DNA of 64,000 nt from an uncultured Alphaproteobacteria bacterium (GCA_947305255.1 CAMZDE010000001.1:1-64000), one strand, 5' to 3'; positions 26,110 to 34,131 are shown, counted from the stretch's first letter. The notes: generated from the letters alone by a model not told the origin. Numbers and translations: made by a program.

Positions 26110-27387
26110 TTATTTGCAAACTTTAATTAAATCGGCGATTTCTGCATTCAATATTAAATCCGACGCCTTTTGATTTTCAATTTGTGACAATGCATACACA
26201 ACCGTTGCATGATCGCGGCCGCCGCATACGTTGCCAATTTCGGTCAACGATAAATTTGTAACAGATTTTAATACAGCCATCATTATCTGACGCGCACGAA
26301 CCAAACGACGTGTGCGGGAATTACCACAAATTTCATCATATGAAACACACATTTTTTCACACATAGATTTTACCATCATCGTTGGTGTTTTATTTTTATT
26401 CAACACATCACCCAACAAACGCGCGGCAACATCCATATCTACGGTTTCACCCATCAATTCAGTATATGTTTTAATTTTGCTGATGATGCCATTCACCAAA
26501 TGACCATCGCCACCAATTTGTTTTGATAATTCATCTGCAACCGTTCCATCAACACCGGCACGATTTAACATAGCGCGACGAACATATGCGTTCGGTGCAA
26601 CAACATCAACCACCAAACCCGACGCGAACAGCGATTGCATACGTCTATCGAACCCAGTCAACGCGTTCGGTGCAGCGTTCGCAGTCAACACAACCGATTT
26701 TCCATTTGCGCGCAAATCAGTCAACAACTGTAAAAATTCGTCCATTGTCGCACGTTTGCCGGCCAACGCACAAACATCGTCCAAAATGAACATATCGCAA
26801 TTGCGGCAATAATCTTTGAATGAAAATATAGTTTTATCACGCAATGCACGTGCAAAATCAGAAACAAATTGTCCACCCGACATCATAACAACACGTTTGT
26901 TTGATGTCGCACAAATGCAATTCGCTAACAATGTTTTACCACAACCCGCCGGCCCAGCGATAAACAGTTGTGAAAATGATGCCCCACCAACAGCAATCTT
27001 TTTGCATGCGGCCACCGCGAACATATTATCATCACAGGCAACAAAATCATCAAACGCATTACGTTTTGCCTGAACAATATTTTTTGTTTCTGGGGCGTAT
27101 GCACAAACAACATTATCATTTGCAGAATTCAAATTCACATGTGCCGCCACAGCGATATTTAATTCCAAAGAAAAATCCGCCGCAATGTCTTGGATGATTT
27201 TTCCATAATTTCTTTTGACATGGTCGGCGGAAAATTGATTGTGCGCAATTAAATTCAAACGATTATCAACAATTTCAAATTGCAGCGGCATAACCCAGGC
27301 AGCAAACCCCGCAGAATCTATCTGTGACGCAATCGCCATTTTGATTGATTCTACATTTACGTTCTGTTTTGTTATTGCTAACTGCAT
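26110..27387 (-). CDS. dnaA: Chromosomal replication initiator DnaA, divergent
   Basis: DnaA binds oriC and melts it as an ATP-dependent filament. All four domains are recognisable in 425 residues: domain I (about 1-80), a short linker, the AAA+ domain with Walker A GPAGCGKT (145-152) and Walker B FILDDV (200-205), and domain IV with RRLVRARQIMM and GGRDHATV (389-396). By eye alignment to E. coli, the arginine finger in SRF is replaced (RMQSLFASG, L253) and the sensor-II arginine by H296. Thr435 of the DNA-binding motif is Ala. AAGGAG precedes the ATG. It is either a divergent initiator or a DnaA paralogue. Confidence 0.85.
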   Translation of the reverse strand: MQLAITKQNVNVESIKMAIASQIDSAGFAAWVMPLQFEIVDNRLNLIAHNQFSADHVKRNYGKIIQDIAADFSLELNIAVAAHVNLNSANDNVVCAYAPETKNIVQAKRNAFDDFVACDDNMFAVAACKKIAVGGASFSQLFIAGPAGCGKTLLANCICATSNKRVVMMSGGQFVSDFARALRDKTIFSFKDYCRNCDMFILDDVCALAGKRATMDEFLQLLTDLRANGKSVVLTANAAPNALTGFDRRMQSLFASGLVVDVVAPNAYVRRAMLNRAGVDGTVADELSKQIGGDGHLVNGIISKIKTYTELMGETVDMDVAARLLGDVLNKNKTPTMMVKSMCEKMCVSYDEICGNSRTRRLVRARQIMMAVLKSVTNLSLTEIGNVCGGRDHATVVYALSQIENQKASDLILNAEIADLIKVCK

Positions 27388-27695
27388 ATGTTTGCTCCTT
27401 GTCCTTCCGTTTTCAAAGAGTTTCGATTTATAGGTATAAAAACCACCCCTGCATAAACGCTAAAATTCATTTATGAATTCCAGAATTTATGTTTTTGTTC
27501 TAAACTCTTCTATCTTCTCTTTCACTTTCTTGATTGATGAAAATCAATCGTTTGGATACATCAAACAATGTATATGATTTATTTCTGTTTGCAACTAAAT
27601 GTTAAAAAATTTTTGAACATTTATTTTTTGACAACGATTCGTTTTTTTATTGGATTTTCGCACTTTGTATATACACTGTATATACATATAAAAAA
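27388..27695. other. AT-rich dnaA upstream region with several palindromes, no clear DnaA boxes
   Basis: This 308-bp intergenic region between dprA and dnaA is strongly AT-rich. It holds AATTCAT/ATGAATT (27465-27480), TTGATT/AATCAA near 27530-27547, TTTG/CAAA near 27550, and the twin TGTATATACA palindromes at 27666-27686. I searched by eye for TTATNCACA boxes on both strands and found none with fewer than two mismatches, so oriC is not supported here. Confidence 0.6.
27666..27686. repeat. Tandem palindromes TGTATATACA, operator-like
   Basis: TGTATATACA occurs at 27666-27675 and 27677-27686, separated by one base. Each copy is a perfect palindrome. A related palindrome, TTGTATATACAA, lies at 49443-49454. 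They look like binding sites of a dimeric regulator. The identity of the regulator is unknown. Confidence 0.6.
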
Positions 27696-28706
27696 TCAAT
27701 TTAAAACGTAACCACCATCTTGTTTTCTTATCAAACCTTGTAATTCTAACATTACTAAATCCGCCTTGATTTCCGGAACGGTTTTTTTGACAAGGTTTGC
27801 CAATACAGATTCAGAGACCGGAATCATTCCTATTTTATCAAGCACATCATTTTCGGCCCCATTATTTTTTTTATGATTTTGTTCTTTTGTGTCTTCAAAA
27901 AAATCTTTTGATGACATACATAGTGTCGCCAGACCATTTTTTATTAATGAATTTGGCCCCGCGCTTCGCGGATCAGACGGATGCCCTGGTATCGCAAACA
28001 CTTGTTTTCCGTAATCCAATGCGAATCGTGCAGTTGACATACTGCCTGAATTTTTGTCTGCTTCACCGATAACCAACAAATCTGCCAACGCCGCAACCCA
28101 ATGATTTCGCTGTATAAAATTACTAGCCACCGGCGTTGTCCCAACAGGCATTTCACTGATTACAACACCCCTATCTAAAATTTCATAATACAGCGATTCG
28201 TTTTCCAACGGCCATATATAATCAACACCACCCGCCAACACCGCCACAGTCTGCGAATCGCCACCCGATTTCAAAGCCCCCATATGCGCGGCCGAATCGG
28301 TTCCCATCGCCATTCCAGATACAACTGCAAAATTATGTTCTGCAAATTCGTATGCCAAATTAGACATAAAATCCATACCCGTTGCAGTCGAATGTCGTGT
28401 TCCAACCATTGACACCATTTTTTTATTTAACGTGTCCAAATTCCCACGCGCCGAAATAATTGGCGGATGATTTTTAACCGCGCGCAAATTAATGGGATAC
28501 CGCGCATCTTCATCAGATATATATGTTATCCCCATATCATTTGCCACATCCATTTCGCGCCGCACAGAATCAATAAAATCATGTCCTAAATTTAACGAAT
28601 CGACCGCCGCGCAAACATCGCCATATTCCGCAATCAATTTGTTGTATTTTACTGGCCCTATCCCCGAAGATCGCAATATCAAAAGTTTTTGTAATAACAT
28701 ATCCAT
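27696..28706 (-). CDS. dprA: DNA processing protein DprA
   Basis: DprA loads RecA on single-stranded DNA taken up during natural transformation, and it is also widespread in non-competent bacteria. The Rossmann-like core is clear: VSMVGTRHSTATG, VSGMAMGTDSAAHMGAL, VAVLAGGVDYIWPLEN, QRNHWVAALADLLVIGEA and VFAIPGHPSDPRSAGPNSLIK. A winged-helix-like C-terminal domain is present. The ATG at 28706 (or 28700) lies immediately after a terminator U-tract with no Shine-Dalgarno. Its co-occurrence with pilin genes makes competence conceivable, but no comEA, comEC or comF is in the window. Confidence 0.93.
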   Translation of the reverse strand: MDMLLQKLLILRSSGIGPVKYNKLIAEYGDVCAAVDSLNLGHDFIDSVRREMDVANDMGITYISDEDARYPINLRAVKNHPPIISARGNLDTLNKKMVSMVGTRHSTATGMDFMSNLAYEFAEHNFAVVSGMAMGTDSAAHMGALKSGGDSQTVAVLAGGVDYIWPLENESLYYEILDRGVVISEMPVGTTPVASNFIQRNHWVAALADLLVIGEADKNSGSMSTARFALDYGKQVFAIPGHPSDPRSAGPNSLIKNGLATLCMSSKDFFEDTKEQNHKKNNGAENDVLDKIGMIPVSESVLANLVKKTVPEIKADLVMLELQGLIRKQDGGYVLN

Positions 28707-28712
28707 AACAAA

Positions 28713-28739
28713 AAGATTGTAGAACAAATCTACAATCTT
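28713..28739 (-). terminator. Terminator abutting the dprA start codon
   Basis: AAGATTGTAGA and TCTACAATCTT form a perfect 11-bp stem with loop ACAAA. On the minus strand TTTTTG follows and then the dprA ATG, 6-7 bases later. It terminates the gene ending at 28764. Confidence 0.85.
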
Positions 28740-28763
28740 CTTGAAGTAAAAAATTACAAAATC

Positions 28764-29600
28764 TTACTTTCCGAATTCGTCCAACAAACGCGCATATGTA
28801 TAGCAATCGAAATCTTCGATATTGTTGTTATTACTATCACACGCTTTCTTGATAAGTTTCAAACTTTTGACGTATTCGTTATATTGTTGTGTCAGACCTT
28901 TTTCTTTCAAAGTCAACAATTGTGATCTGTACACATCGATTTCGTCCAGACTTTTATCTTTTTGCCCTTCGACTTTGCCGCCGATTAACCGGTTACCGAA
29001 CAATTCCATCGCACCAACACCGATACCGGCACCACCAATAGACGACGCAACGATTCCGGCGATACGATTACCCTTTTTGGCATCTAATATACGTTTTTCA
29101 AGTTCGGCTTTGTCGGCCCAACTGCCACATTCGATTTCTTCGCCCCACATAAAATATCTAGGCTTTATATCCGACACAGAAATCCGCGATTCGTCATCTG
29201 ATTTGAAATCGACACGAACAAAGCAAACATTGTTTTCCGGATTTACAAGATCTTCGACCATGCTGGCATAGTTAGAAGTATTGCTATAACGTGATGCCCA
29301 AACGAAAGTATTTCCAACGCCGATATTATTGCTGATACATGCGTTTCTTTCCGCCTCACGCATATCGACTTTTTCTTCTGTGGCCATCACATCTGTTGGT
29401 TCTGTCCCGTTACTATTTGCAGACGTTTTGTCCACCACGACCGCATTATTCGCCGCCACCATACCATTTAATTGGTTTATCGATGCCGTATAACGTGGCG
29501 CAGACATAATCTTATTAGACATTGCCGGACGCCCAGATTGCGCACCATACGCATTCATCGCAGCGAAAGTCAGAACAAACATATACATAAAACGTTTCAT
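28764..29600 (-). CDS. Exported protein of unknown function
   Basis: A 278-residue protein with a signal peptide (MKRFMYMFVLTFAAMNAYGA) and a polar N-terminal half. A Cys-containing region (RNACISNN, NVCFVRVD, EIECGSW) is followed by a hydrophobic Gly-rich segment (IAGIVASSIGGAGIGVGAMELF, about 180-202) and a helical C-terminus with two Cys. No family is recognised. The general layout (Cys-rich exported part, then a Gly-rich membrane segment) is also seen in the large protein at 61155-63791, but I cannot show homology. Confidence 0.7.
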   Translation of the reverse strand: MKRFMYMFVLTFAAMNAYGAQSGRPAMSNKIMSAPRYTASINQLNGMVAANNAVVVDKTSANSNGTEPTDVMATEEKVDMREAERNACISNNIGVGNTFVWASRYSNTSNYASMVEDLVNPENNVCFVRVDFKSDDESRISVSDIKPRYFMWGEEIECGSWADKAELEKRILDAKKGNRIAGIVASSIGGAGIGVGAMELFGNRLIGGKVEGQKDKSLDEIDVYRSQLLTLKEKGLTQQYNEYVKSLKLIKKACDSNNNNIEDFDCYTYARLLDEFGK

Positions 29601-29626
29601 GAAACAATCCTCTCTTTATGTGCTAT

Positions 29627-29635
29627 ATTATATCA
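29627..29635 (-). promoter_or_regulatory. Extended -10 promoter (TGATATAAT) of the exported-protein gene
   Basis: On the minus strand TGATATAAT lies 27 bp upstream of the ATG at 29600. Confidence 0.5.
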
Positions 29636-29676
29636 CAAAATAGAGAAAAAAACAAATAAATATCTTATCAAAGATT

Positions 29677-30264
29677 TTATTTTTTCCATTTCCACTCTAT
29701 TTTTGATTCTTGGCCCCGAATCAGACGCAAAATGTTTTCCCGATGCCGAATCAGACATAACAACGCTATCGCAACAAAGGCAAACCCAACATTAACCCCC
29801 ATCAAAAAACCAAATATCGGAATCAAACAAAAAACAACCAATGCCCCCAACGACGAATACCCCGACGACAGCGCAACCAACAACCATTCAATTCCACATG
29901 CAACAAACAAAATCGGATTAACCGCTAAAAATATTCCGAACAAAGCTGAAACACCCTTGCCCCCATGAAATTTCAGCCATATCGGGAAACAATGCCCAAC
30001 AATTGCAGCAAAACCGCACCATACAGAAAACGCGACACCGCCGACATACCGCCCCAGCAAAACCGCAACAATCGCTTTGGCCATATCCAGAATCCAGACC
30101 AGCCCTGCCAATCGCAATCCCCCAACGCGCATCACATTGGTTGCACCGATGTTGCCACTGCCGACCTTACGCAGATTAATATTCTTAAACACTTTAGCGA
30201 CAATTATTCCGAACGGAATTGAACCCAATAAATAAGAGATTATTATACATATTATATATATCAT
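29677..30264 (-). CDS. plsY: Glycerol-3-phosphate acyltransferase PlsY
   Basis: PlsY uses acyl-phosphate to acylate glycerol 3-phosphate, the first step of phospholipid synthesis, in the inner membrane. The three family motifs are visible: GSIPFG near the N-terminus, GSGNIGATNVMR, and KFHGGKGVS. The 195-residue length and alternating hydrophobic segments fit. It works with the PlsC encoded at 4872-5579. The PlsX step is not in the window. Confidence 0.93.
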   Translation of the reverse strand: MIYIICIIISYLLGSIPFGIIVAKVFKNINLRKVGSGNIGATNVMRVGGLRLAGLVWILDMAKAIVAVLLGRYVGGVAFSVWCGFAAIVGHCFPIWLKFHGGKGVSALFGIFLAVNPILFVACGIEWLLVALSSGYSSLGALVVFCLIPIFGFLMGVNVGFAFVAIALLCLIRHRENILRLIRGQESKIEWKWKK

Positions 30265-30337
30265 ATTATTTTTCCTTGATTTTATGTTTGTTTCTTATAA
30301 AATAACAGAAACCTGAATAAAATAAAAGGAAAATAAA

Positions 30338-30598
30338 GTGGCAAACCATAAATCATGTGATAAAAGAATTTTAGTAACTGCGAAAAAGAATGCAATCAAT
30401 ACTGCACGCCGCAGTGCTGTGAAAACCGCGACCAAGAAAGCATTGACCGCCATTGAATCTGGGGACAAGGCTGCCGCCGTTGCTGCAACACGCGCCGCAG
30501 AAAGCAAGATTATGAAAGCGGCCGGCAAAACAATGCCGAAAAAGGCTGCTTCGCGTAAGGTTGCACGTCTGGCCAAGAAAGTTGCTAAGATTGCATAA
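30338..30598 (+). CDS. rpsT: 30S ribosomal protein bS20
   Basis: An 86-residue, Lys/Ala-rich helical protein beginning MANHKS, with KKNAINTARRSAVKTATKKAL and a C-terminal ASRKVARLAKKVAKIA, typical of bS20. The start is GTG, with AAAGGA 8 bases upstream. A candidate promoter (TTGATT at 30276, TAAAAT at 30298) precedes it. Confidence 0.94.
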   Translation: MANHKSCDKRILVTAKKNAINTARRSAVKTATKKALTAIESGDKAAAVAATRAAESKIMKAAGKTMPKKAASRKVARLAKKVAKIA

Positions 30599-30619
30599 CA
30601 ATATGTTGTTTATCAAATA

Positions 30620-30645
30620 AAAAACACCCGATTGGGTGTTTTTTT
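30620..30645. terminator. rpsT terminator
   Basis: AACACCC pairs with GGGTGTT around GATT, with A and T runs on the two sides. It lies between convergent rpsT and the gene ending at 30659. Confidence 0.85.
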
Positions 30646-30658
30646 ATTGGATTCAAAA

Positions 30659-31150
30659 TTAATCTTCGGGTAACACTGTTTCCAATGGAATATTAACCGA
30701 ATCCCTGTCATCATCCCACGTCGTATAGATTTTAACCCGTTGACTTTTGATACCGGCCTGCACAGCAGCGCCAGATACTAAGTTTCTATCGGTCAATTCA
30801 AAATCCTCTTCCCCAGCGAGAATATTTACAAAATAAGTACCGCCGTATACCTCATTGTCGACAAAAACAAACTCATCTCCATCAACAAAAAGTAGATCTT
30901 GTTTCTGATTCAATCCAGCAATCGTGTCATTATATGCGCCCTTGACATATGCGGTTGTGGCGATATGTTCCGCATCAGCGTTTGTTATGGTTGCGGTTGT
31001 ATAAGGTCCGTTATAACTAGCCATTGTCACAGTTCCATTTTGTGGCACAAGTGCTGGACTACTTACATAGTTATACGTGTAATCAGCCATTGACACGCAC
31101 GGCAATGCGGCAATTATTGCTAATGTTAATAGCGGTTTCATTGTTCTCAT
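30659..31150 (-). CDS. Exported ATTAYVKGAYN-family protein, copy 2
   Basis: A 163-residue exported protein with signal peptide MRTMKPLLTLAIIAALPCVSMA. It shares with copies 1 and 3 the block EHIATTAYVKGAYN (about residues 63-76), the preceding P.NGT...PY.T.T pattern and the C-terminal VKIYTTWDDD. The central part is acidic and unlike the other copies. The ATG at 31150 has AAAGGAG 8-9 bases upstream. Function is unknown. Confidence 0.75.
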   Translation of the reverse strand: MRTMKPLLTLAIIAALPCVSMADYTYNYVSSPALVPQNGTVTMASYNGPYTTATITNADAEHIATTAYVKGAYNDTIAGLNQKQDLLFVDGDEFVFVDNEVYGGTYFVNILAGEEDFELTDRNLVSGAAVQAGIKSQRVKIYTTWDDDRDSVNIPLETVLPED

Positions 31151-31186
31151 AGTCTTTTCTCCTTTATTCTTTATTTATCCGATTGT

Positions 31187-31232
31187 GTGGGGAATCACCC
31201 CGCCGCAAGCGCCCCCCCGTGGAGGGGAATTA
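31187..31232. repeat. GC-rich insert between leader copy 2 and its gene
   Basis: About 46 bp made almost only of G/C runs (GGGGAATCACCCCGCC and CCCCGTGGAGGGGAATT, with a central GCAAGCGC) interrupt an otherwise AT-rich leader. It contains self-complementary arms and is absent from leader copies 1 and 3. It looks like a small mobile or REP/MITE-like insertion. Only one copy is in the window. Confidence 0.45.
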
Positions 31233-31237
31233 ACAAA

Positions 31238-31415
31238 AGAACAACCACCCCATAAGTAAAGGTGGTTGGAGGTTAGCTACAATTTAAGTCGAAATTGTGT
31301 GCCTTATTCAATTTATTCGGCAACCCTCCAACCATATGTTGGAGATTTTAACGTCATCTCTGGCGCGACTTAATCGGGCAGCTACACCCCATCGCAAAAA
31401 CTCTCTGCGACGATG
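31238..31415 (-). promoter_or_regulatory. Structured 5' leader RNA, copy 2
   Basis: This has the same architecture as copy 1. The first helix is TCGCA/TGCGA (31406-31410 with 31392-31396), a compensatory G:C to C:G change against copies 1 and 3. CTCCAAC/GTTGGAG is 31338-31344 with 31326-31332, the alternative partner CCTCCAACC is 31264-31272, and the terminator CAACCACC/GGTGGTTG is 31243-31268 with a U-rich tail. The single-stranded GATGGGGT, the GCCCGAT-TAAGT segment and the ACAATTT/AAATTGT helix are conserved. Confidence 0.75.
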
Positions 31416-31417
31416 AT

Positions 31418-31448
31418 ATTTTATCATTTTTCAAAAATTAAAACAAGG
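31418..31448 (-). promoter_or_regulatory. Promoter of leader copy 2
   Basis: On the minus strand TTGTTT, 17 bp and TG-extended TAAAAT (31418-31423), nearly identical to the promoter of copy 1. Confidence 0.65.
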
Positions 31449-31457
31449 ACAAAAAAG

Positions 31458-31479
31458 CAACCGCCCAATCGGGCGGTTG
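31458..31479 (-). terminator. Terminator downstream of the secretin gene
   Basis: CAACCGCCC pairs with GGGCGGTTG around AATC. On the minus strand the tail is GCTTTTTTG. The leader copy 2 promoter follows at once, the same order as at dnaA and leader copy 1. Confidence 0.85.
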
Positions 31480-31499
31480 TCGTTATAAACCATTTTTTA

Positions 31500-33128
31500 T
31501 TAATCCAATGGCGCACCCCAATGTTGTTGGATATTGCGTTCCGCGTCCATCGGGCTGACCAAAACCTGAGGCGTCAAGATAACAACCAAAACTTCACGCG
31601 ACGCCTTGGTATCACGCGACCCAGACAACGCCATAAAGTCCGCATCACCCAAACCATAACGTGTATCATTATTGCTCTGCTTTTCAAACCCAGACACAAC
31701 CAACATCTGGCCAGATTCCATAATGACTTCCTGCATGAACGAACGTTCTTCTACTTCTGGCAATTGTAATGTGAAGCCGTCGTCCCCACCAATAACCTGG
31801 GTATCCATCTTTAACAATTCACGCACAGACATTTTGAACAACAACAATATTTTGCCGTTTTCTAAAACATTCGGCAACAATTGCATTGAAAATCCAGTTT
31901 CTAATTCGTCTTGGTCAACCGTACTGGATTCAACCGTCGTGAAATTACGAGATTCCAAACGTTTGATGTATCCTGTGGTCTTGGTATTTGTCACAGGCGC
32001 AACACGATTATTACGTGTCGTCACACCAACATTTGTCACCAATGAAACCTTGCCCTGCTTTGCCAAAGCCTGAATCAAAGCATTCGACCCCGCCAAACGT
32101 GCCATAGAACCGTTACGAATCTGGTCTTCGGAATAATATGTTCCTGCGATTCCACCTTCTGCACCAATGCTGGTCACTTCGGCTGCTTTATTAGACAACA
32201 CCGCGACATTCATCGTGCTGGCACCTGTTATAGTTGGCGTACTGGGGGTGGCAACGATATTCAAGCCCGACGCAGAATTTACCGCCGCCGCCAAATTCAA
32301 CCCAAAAGCAGATTCATTAGACAACGAAACCTGTAACACTTTGACATCTATCGTCACCAATTGCGACAAGCGTTTATTTTGTCTTTCGATATAACTCGCT
32401 ACACGGGTCAATATAGATGGCGCCGCCGTCACAGTGATTGTTCCCAAACTACGTGACACAGTAAATTGTGCGTTTCTTGCACCATTTATAATAGATGTAA
32501 TCGTTTGTTCGATTTCGTCCCATTCATTTAATGACGAACGCAATGCGATATTACTGCCGTCATCTGACGATACAGATGAATTATATTCAACATCTGTCCC
32601 CAACGCATATAAAGTATATGTACGCGTTTCTGTTTCATAGAAAACGATTGATCCGTTTTCATAATACCATAACAAATCTAAATCTGTCGCAATTTGAGAC
32701 AACAACCCAGACAATTTACCGGTATATGCAACGTCCACAGTTCTCTTTAATTTTTCAGCATCAACCTGACTATCTATTTTTACCGGAATCCCAGTAATAG
32801 AATTTATGTCATTTGCCAAAACCTGTAACGTCACAGGCGTATTTAATAAAATAGTCACCCCTGTATCTGTTTCATATTTTGATGGCAAATTGTTTTTATG
32901 TTCCAAAAGTGTTGATTTATTACCCAACCAAACACCTTCTGACATAGATACAGTATCATTACTGGCGACATTTGCCGTTGGGTGTTTTGATTTTTCGAAC
33001 GCTTCATACGCATTCACAAAACTCTGGTCCACAGCCGCAGACACCTTGGCCGATTCATGCAACGTACACCCCGCCACAGTCATCATGGCCATCAATCCCA
33101 CAAAACAAACATATAAACGATTTGTCAT
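31500..33128 (-). CDS. PilN-type secretin lipoprotein of a type IVb pilus system
   Basis: A 542-residue outer-membrane secretin precursor. A lipobox VAGC (about residue 21) is followed by a periplasmic part with a short N-domain (LANDINSITGIPVKID, GKLSGLLSQIATDLDLLWYY) and an N1-like segment (ITSIINGARNAQFTVSRSLGTITVTAAPSILTRVASYIE in outline). The C-terminal secretin domain has TVDQDELETGFSMQLLPNV and ESGQMLVVSGF. The layout matches PilN of R64-type thin pili. It sits 33 bp after the PilL/TcpQ-like gene. The eight PilS-like prepilins at 15605-19823 are the likely cargo (inference). Confidence 0.85.
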   Translation of the reverse strand: MTNRLYVCFVGLMAMMTVAGCTLHESAKVSAAVDQSFVNAYEAFEKSKHPTANVASNDTVSMSEGVWLGNKSTLLEHKNNLPSKYETDTGVTILLNTPVTLQVLANDINSITGIPVKIDSQVDAEKLKRTVDVAYTGKLSGLLSQIATDLDLLWYYENGSIVFYETETRTYTLYALGTDVEYNSSVSSDDGSNIALRSSLNEWDEIEQTITSIINGARNAQFTVSRSLGTITVTAAPSILTRVASYIERQNKRLSQLVTIDVKVLQVSLSNESAFGLNLAAAVNSASGLNIVATPSTPTITGASTMNVAVLSNKAAEVTSIGAEGGIAGTYYSEDQIRNGSMARLAGSNALIQALAKQGKVSLVTNVGVTTRNNRVAPVTNTKTTGYIKRLESRNFTTVESSTVDQDELETGFSMQLLPNVLENGKILLLFKMSVRELLKMDTQVIGGDDGFTLQLPEVEERSFMQEVIMESGQMLVVSGFEKQSNNDTRYGLGDADFMALSGSRDTKASREVLVVILTPQVLVSPMDAERNIQQHWGAPLD

Positions 33129-33161
33129 ATTTTATCTCCTACGACTCTTGTCCCAAAAAAT

Positions 33162-34103
33162 TTATTCTATGGTCGATATGACCAAAACCCGATTTCCTTT
33201 GTAAAATTTCGCATACGGTGCAGGCATCGCACGTTCAAAATTACGAACCAGCGCAGACGCAACATCTACAAAACGCCCCTTAAATACAGCACTGGCCTCT
33301 ATCGGATATTCACGTGGTGTTGTCCAAACCAAATCCCAACCTTCTTTGTCACACCAATTTCTTAAAACTTCCTGCAAAGTCTGGCCCGACGCAACAACCC
33401 ATGAACGAACTTCGTTTTCAACGAACGCAGGCGCAGCATCATCAACATCTTCGTTCACGTTAATGATAACATTTGCACCGTCTTTAACAACGCTATCTTG
33501 GGCCGGCTTTTCAGCAACAAAACCCGCGCGTTCCGCAAACGCGATATAAGAATCAGGCCGTTTATTGCAAATTCTGCGCGGGCTGCGTGACATAGACAAA
33601 ACAGTTCCGCCATCATCTTCCATCATTTCACGTTGCAACAATGGCATTTCAGCATCATTCACACATTCATAATCAAACCCAGCTGGAATTTGTTGGCCAT
33701 TATAAATATTCGCCCCCCCAGACCAGCCAGTTCCAATCGCAGAACCCGCCATGTTTATGTTATTTTCAATAACCAAACCCGAACCAATTTTTGAAACAAT
33801 CTTTAATTCACCATCGGGACATTCACCACTATCACACGCGATTTTGAAATCCGCATCGGTCCCAGCAATCGGCCAAATCGGCACAGGCTGTTGTTCAACA
33901 TACGTCACATTTGTTGGTTCGTAATAATTCGCGTTTTCATAACGTTGTTCAACGACGGTTTCTTCACGAACGGTGTTATCTTGTTCTTGCTGGTCGTAAT
34001 CATAGAACACCTCTGACGTAACAACCTGTTGTGGCAAATCCGCCCCAAAGGCAACGCCAGACACCAAAACCGCCAAAAATGCGAAATAAAATCTATGTAA
34101 CAT
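33162..34103 (-). CDS. PilL/TcpQ-domain protein of the type IVb pilus system
   Basis: A 313-residue periplasmic protein with signal peptide MLHRFYFAFLAVLVSGVAFGA. The N-terminal part is Tyr/Glu/Gln-rich. The C-terminal 80 residues follow the TcpQ pattern: SWVVASGQTLQEVLRNWCDKEGW-type start, LVWTTPREYPIEA, FKGRFVDVASALVRNF and NRVLVIS at the end. TcpQ domains stabilise the secretin in type IVb pilus machines, which fits the gene just downstream. The ATG at 34103 is chosen because AAAGGA is 8 bases upstream. An ATG five codons earlier is possible. Confidence 0.8.
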   Translation of the reverse strand: MLHRFYFAFLAVLVSGVAFGADLPQQVVTSEVFYDYDQQEQDNTVREETVVEQRYENANYYEPTNVTYVEQQPVPIWPIAGTDADFKIACDSGECPDGELKIVSKIGSGLVIENNINMAGSAIGTGWSGGANIYNGQQIPAGFDYECVNDAEMPLLQREMMEDDGGTVLSMSRSPRRICNKRPDSYIAFAERAGFVAEKPAQDSVVKDGANVIINVNEDVDDAAPAFVENEVRSWVVASGQTLQEVLRNWCDKEGWDLVWTTPREYPIEASAVFKGRFVDVASALVRNFERAMPAPYAKFYKGNRVLVISTIE

Positions 34104-34131
34104 ATTCTTTCCTTTCATCTATTATTATTCA

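Noticed and set aside
27388..27695. Possible oriC upstream of dnaA
   Set aside because: The region is AT-rich with palindromes, but no TTATNCACA box with fewer than two mismatches is found on either strand, and no GC-skew shift can be judged from one window.
28764..29600. Homology between this exported protein and the C-terminal third of the large protein at 61155-63791
   Set aside because: Both have Cys, a Gly-rich hydrophobic segment and a helical end, but no clear shared motif could be aligned by eye. An HMM comparison would be needed.
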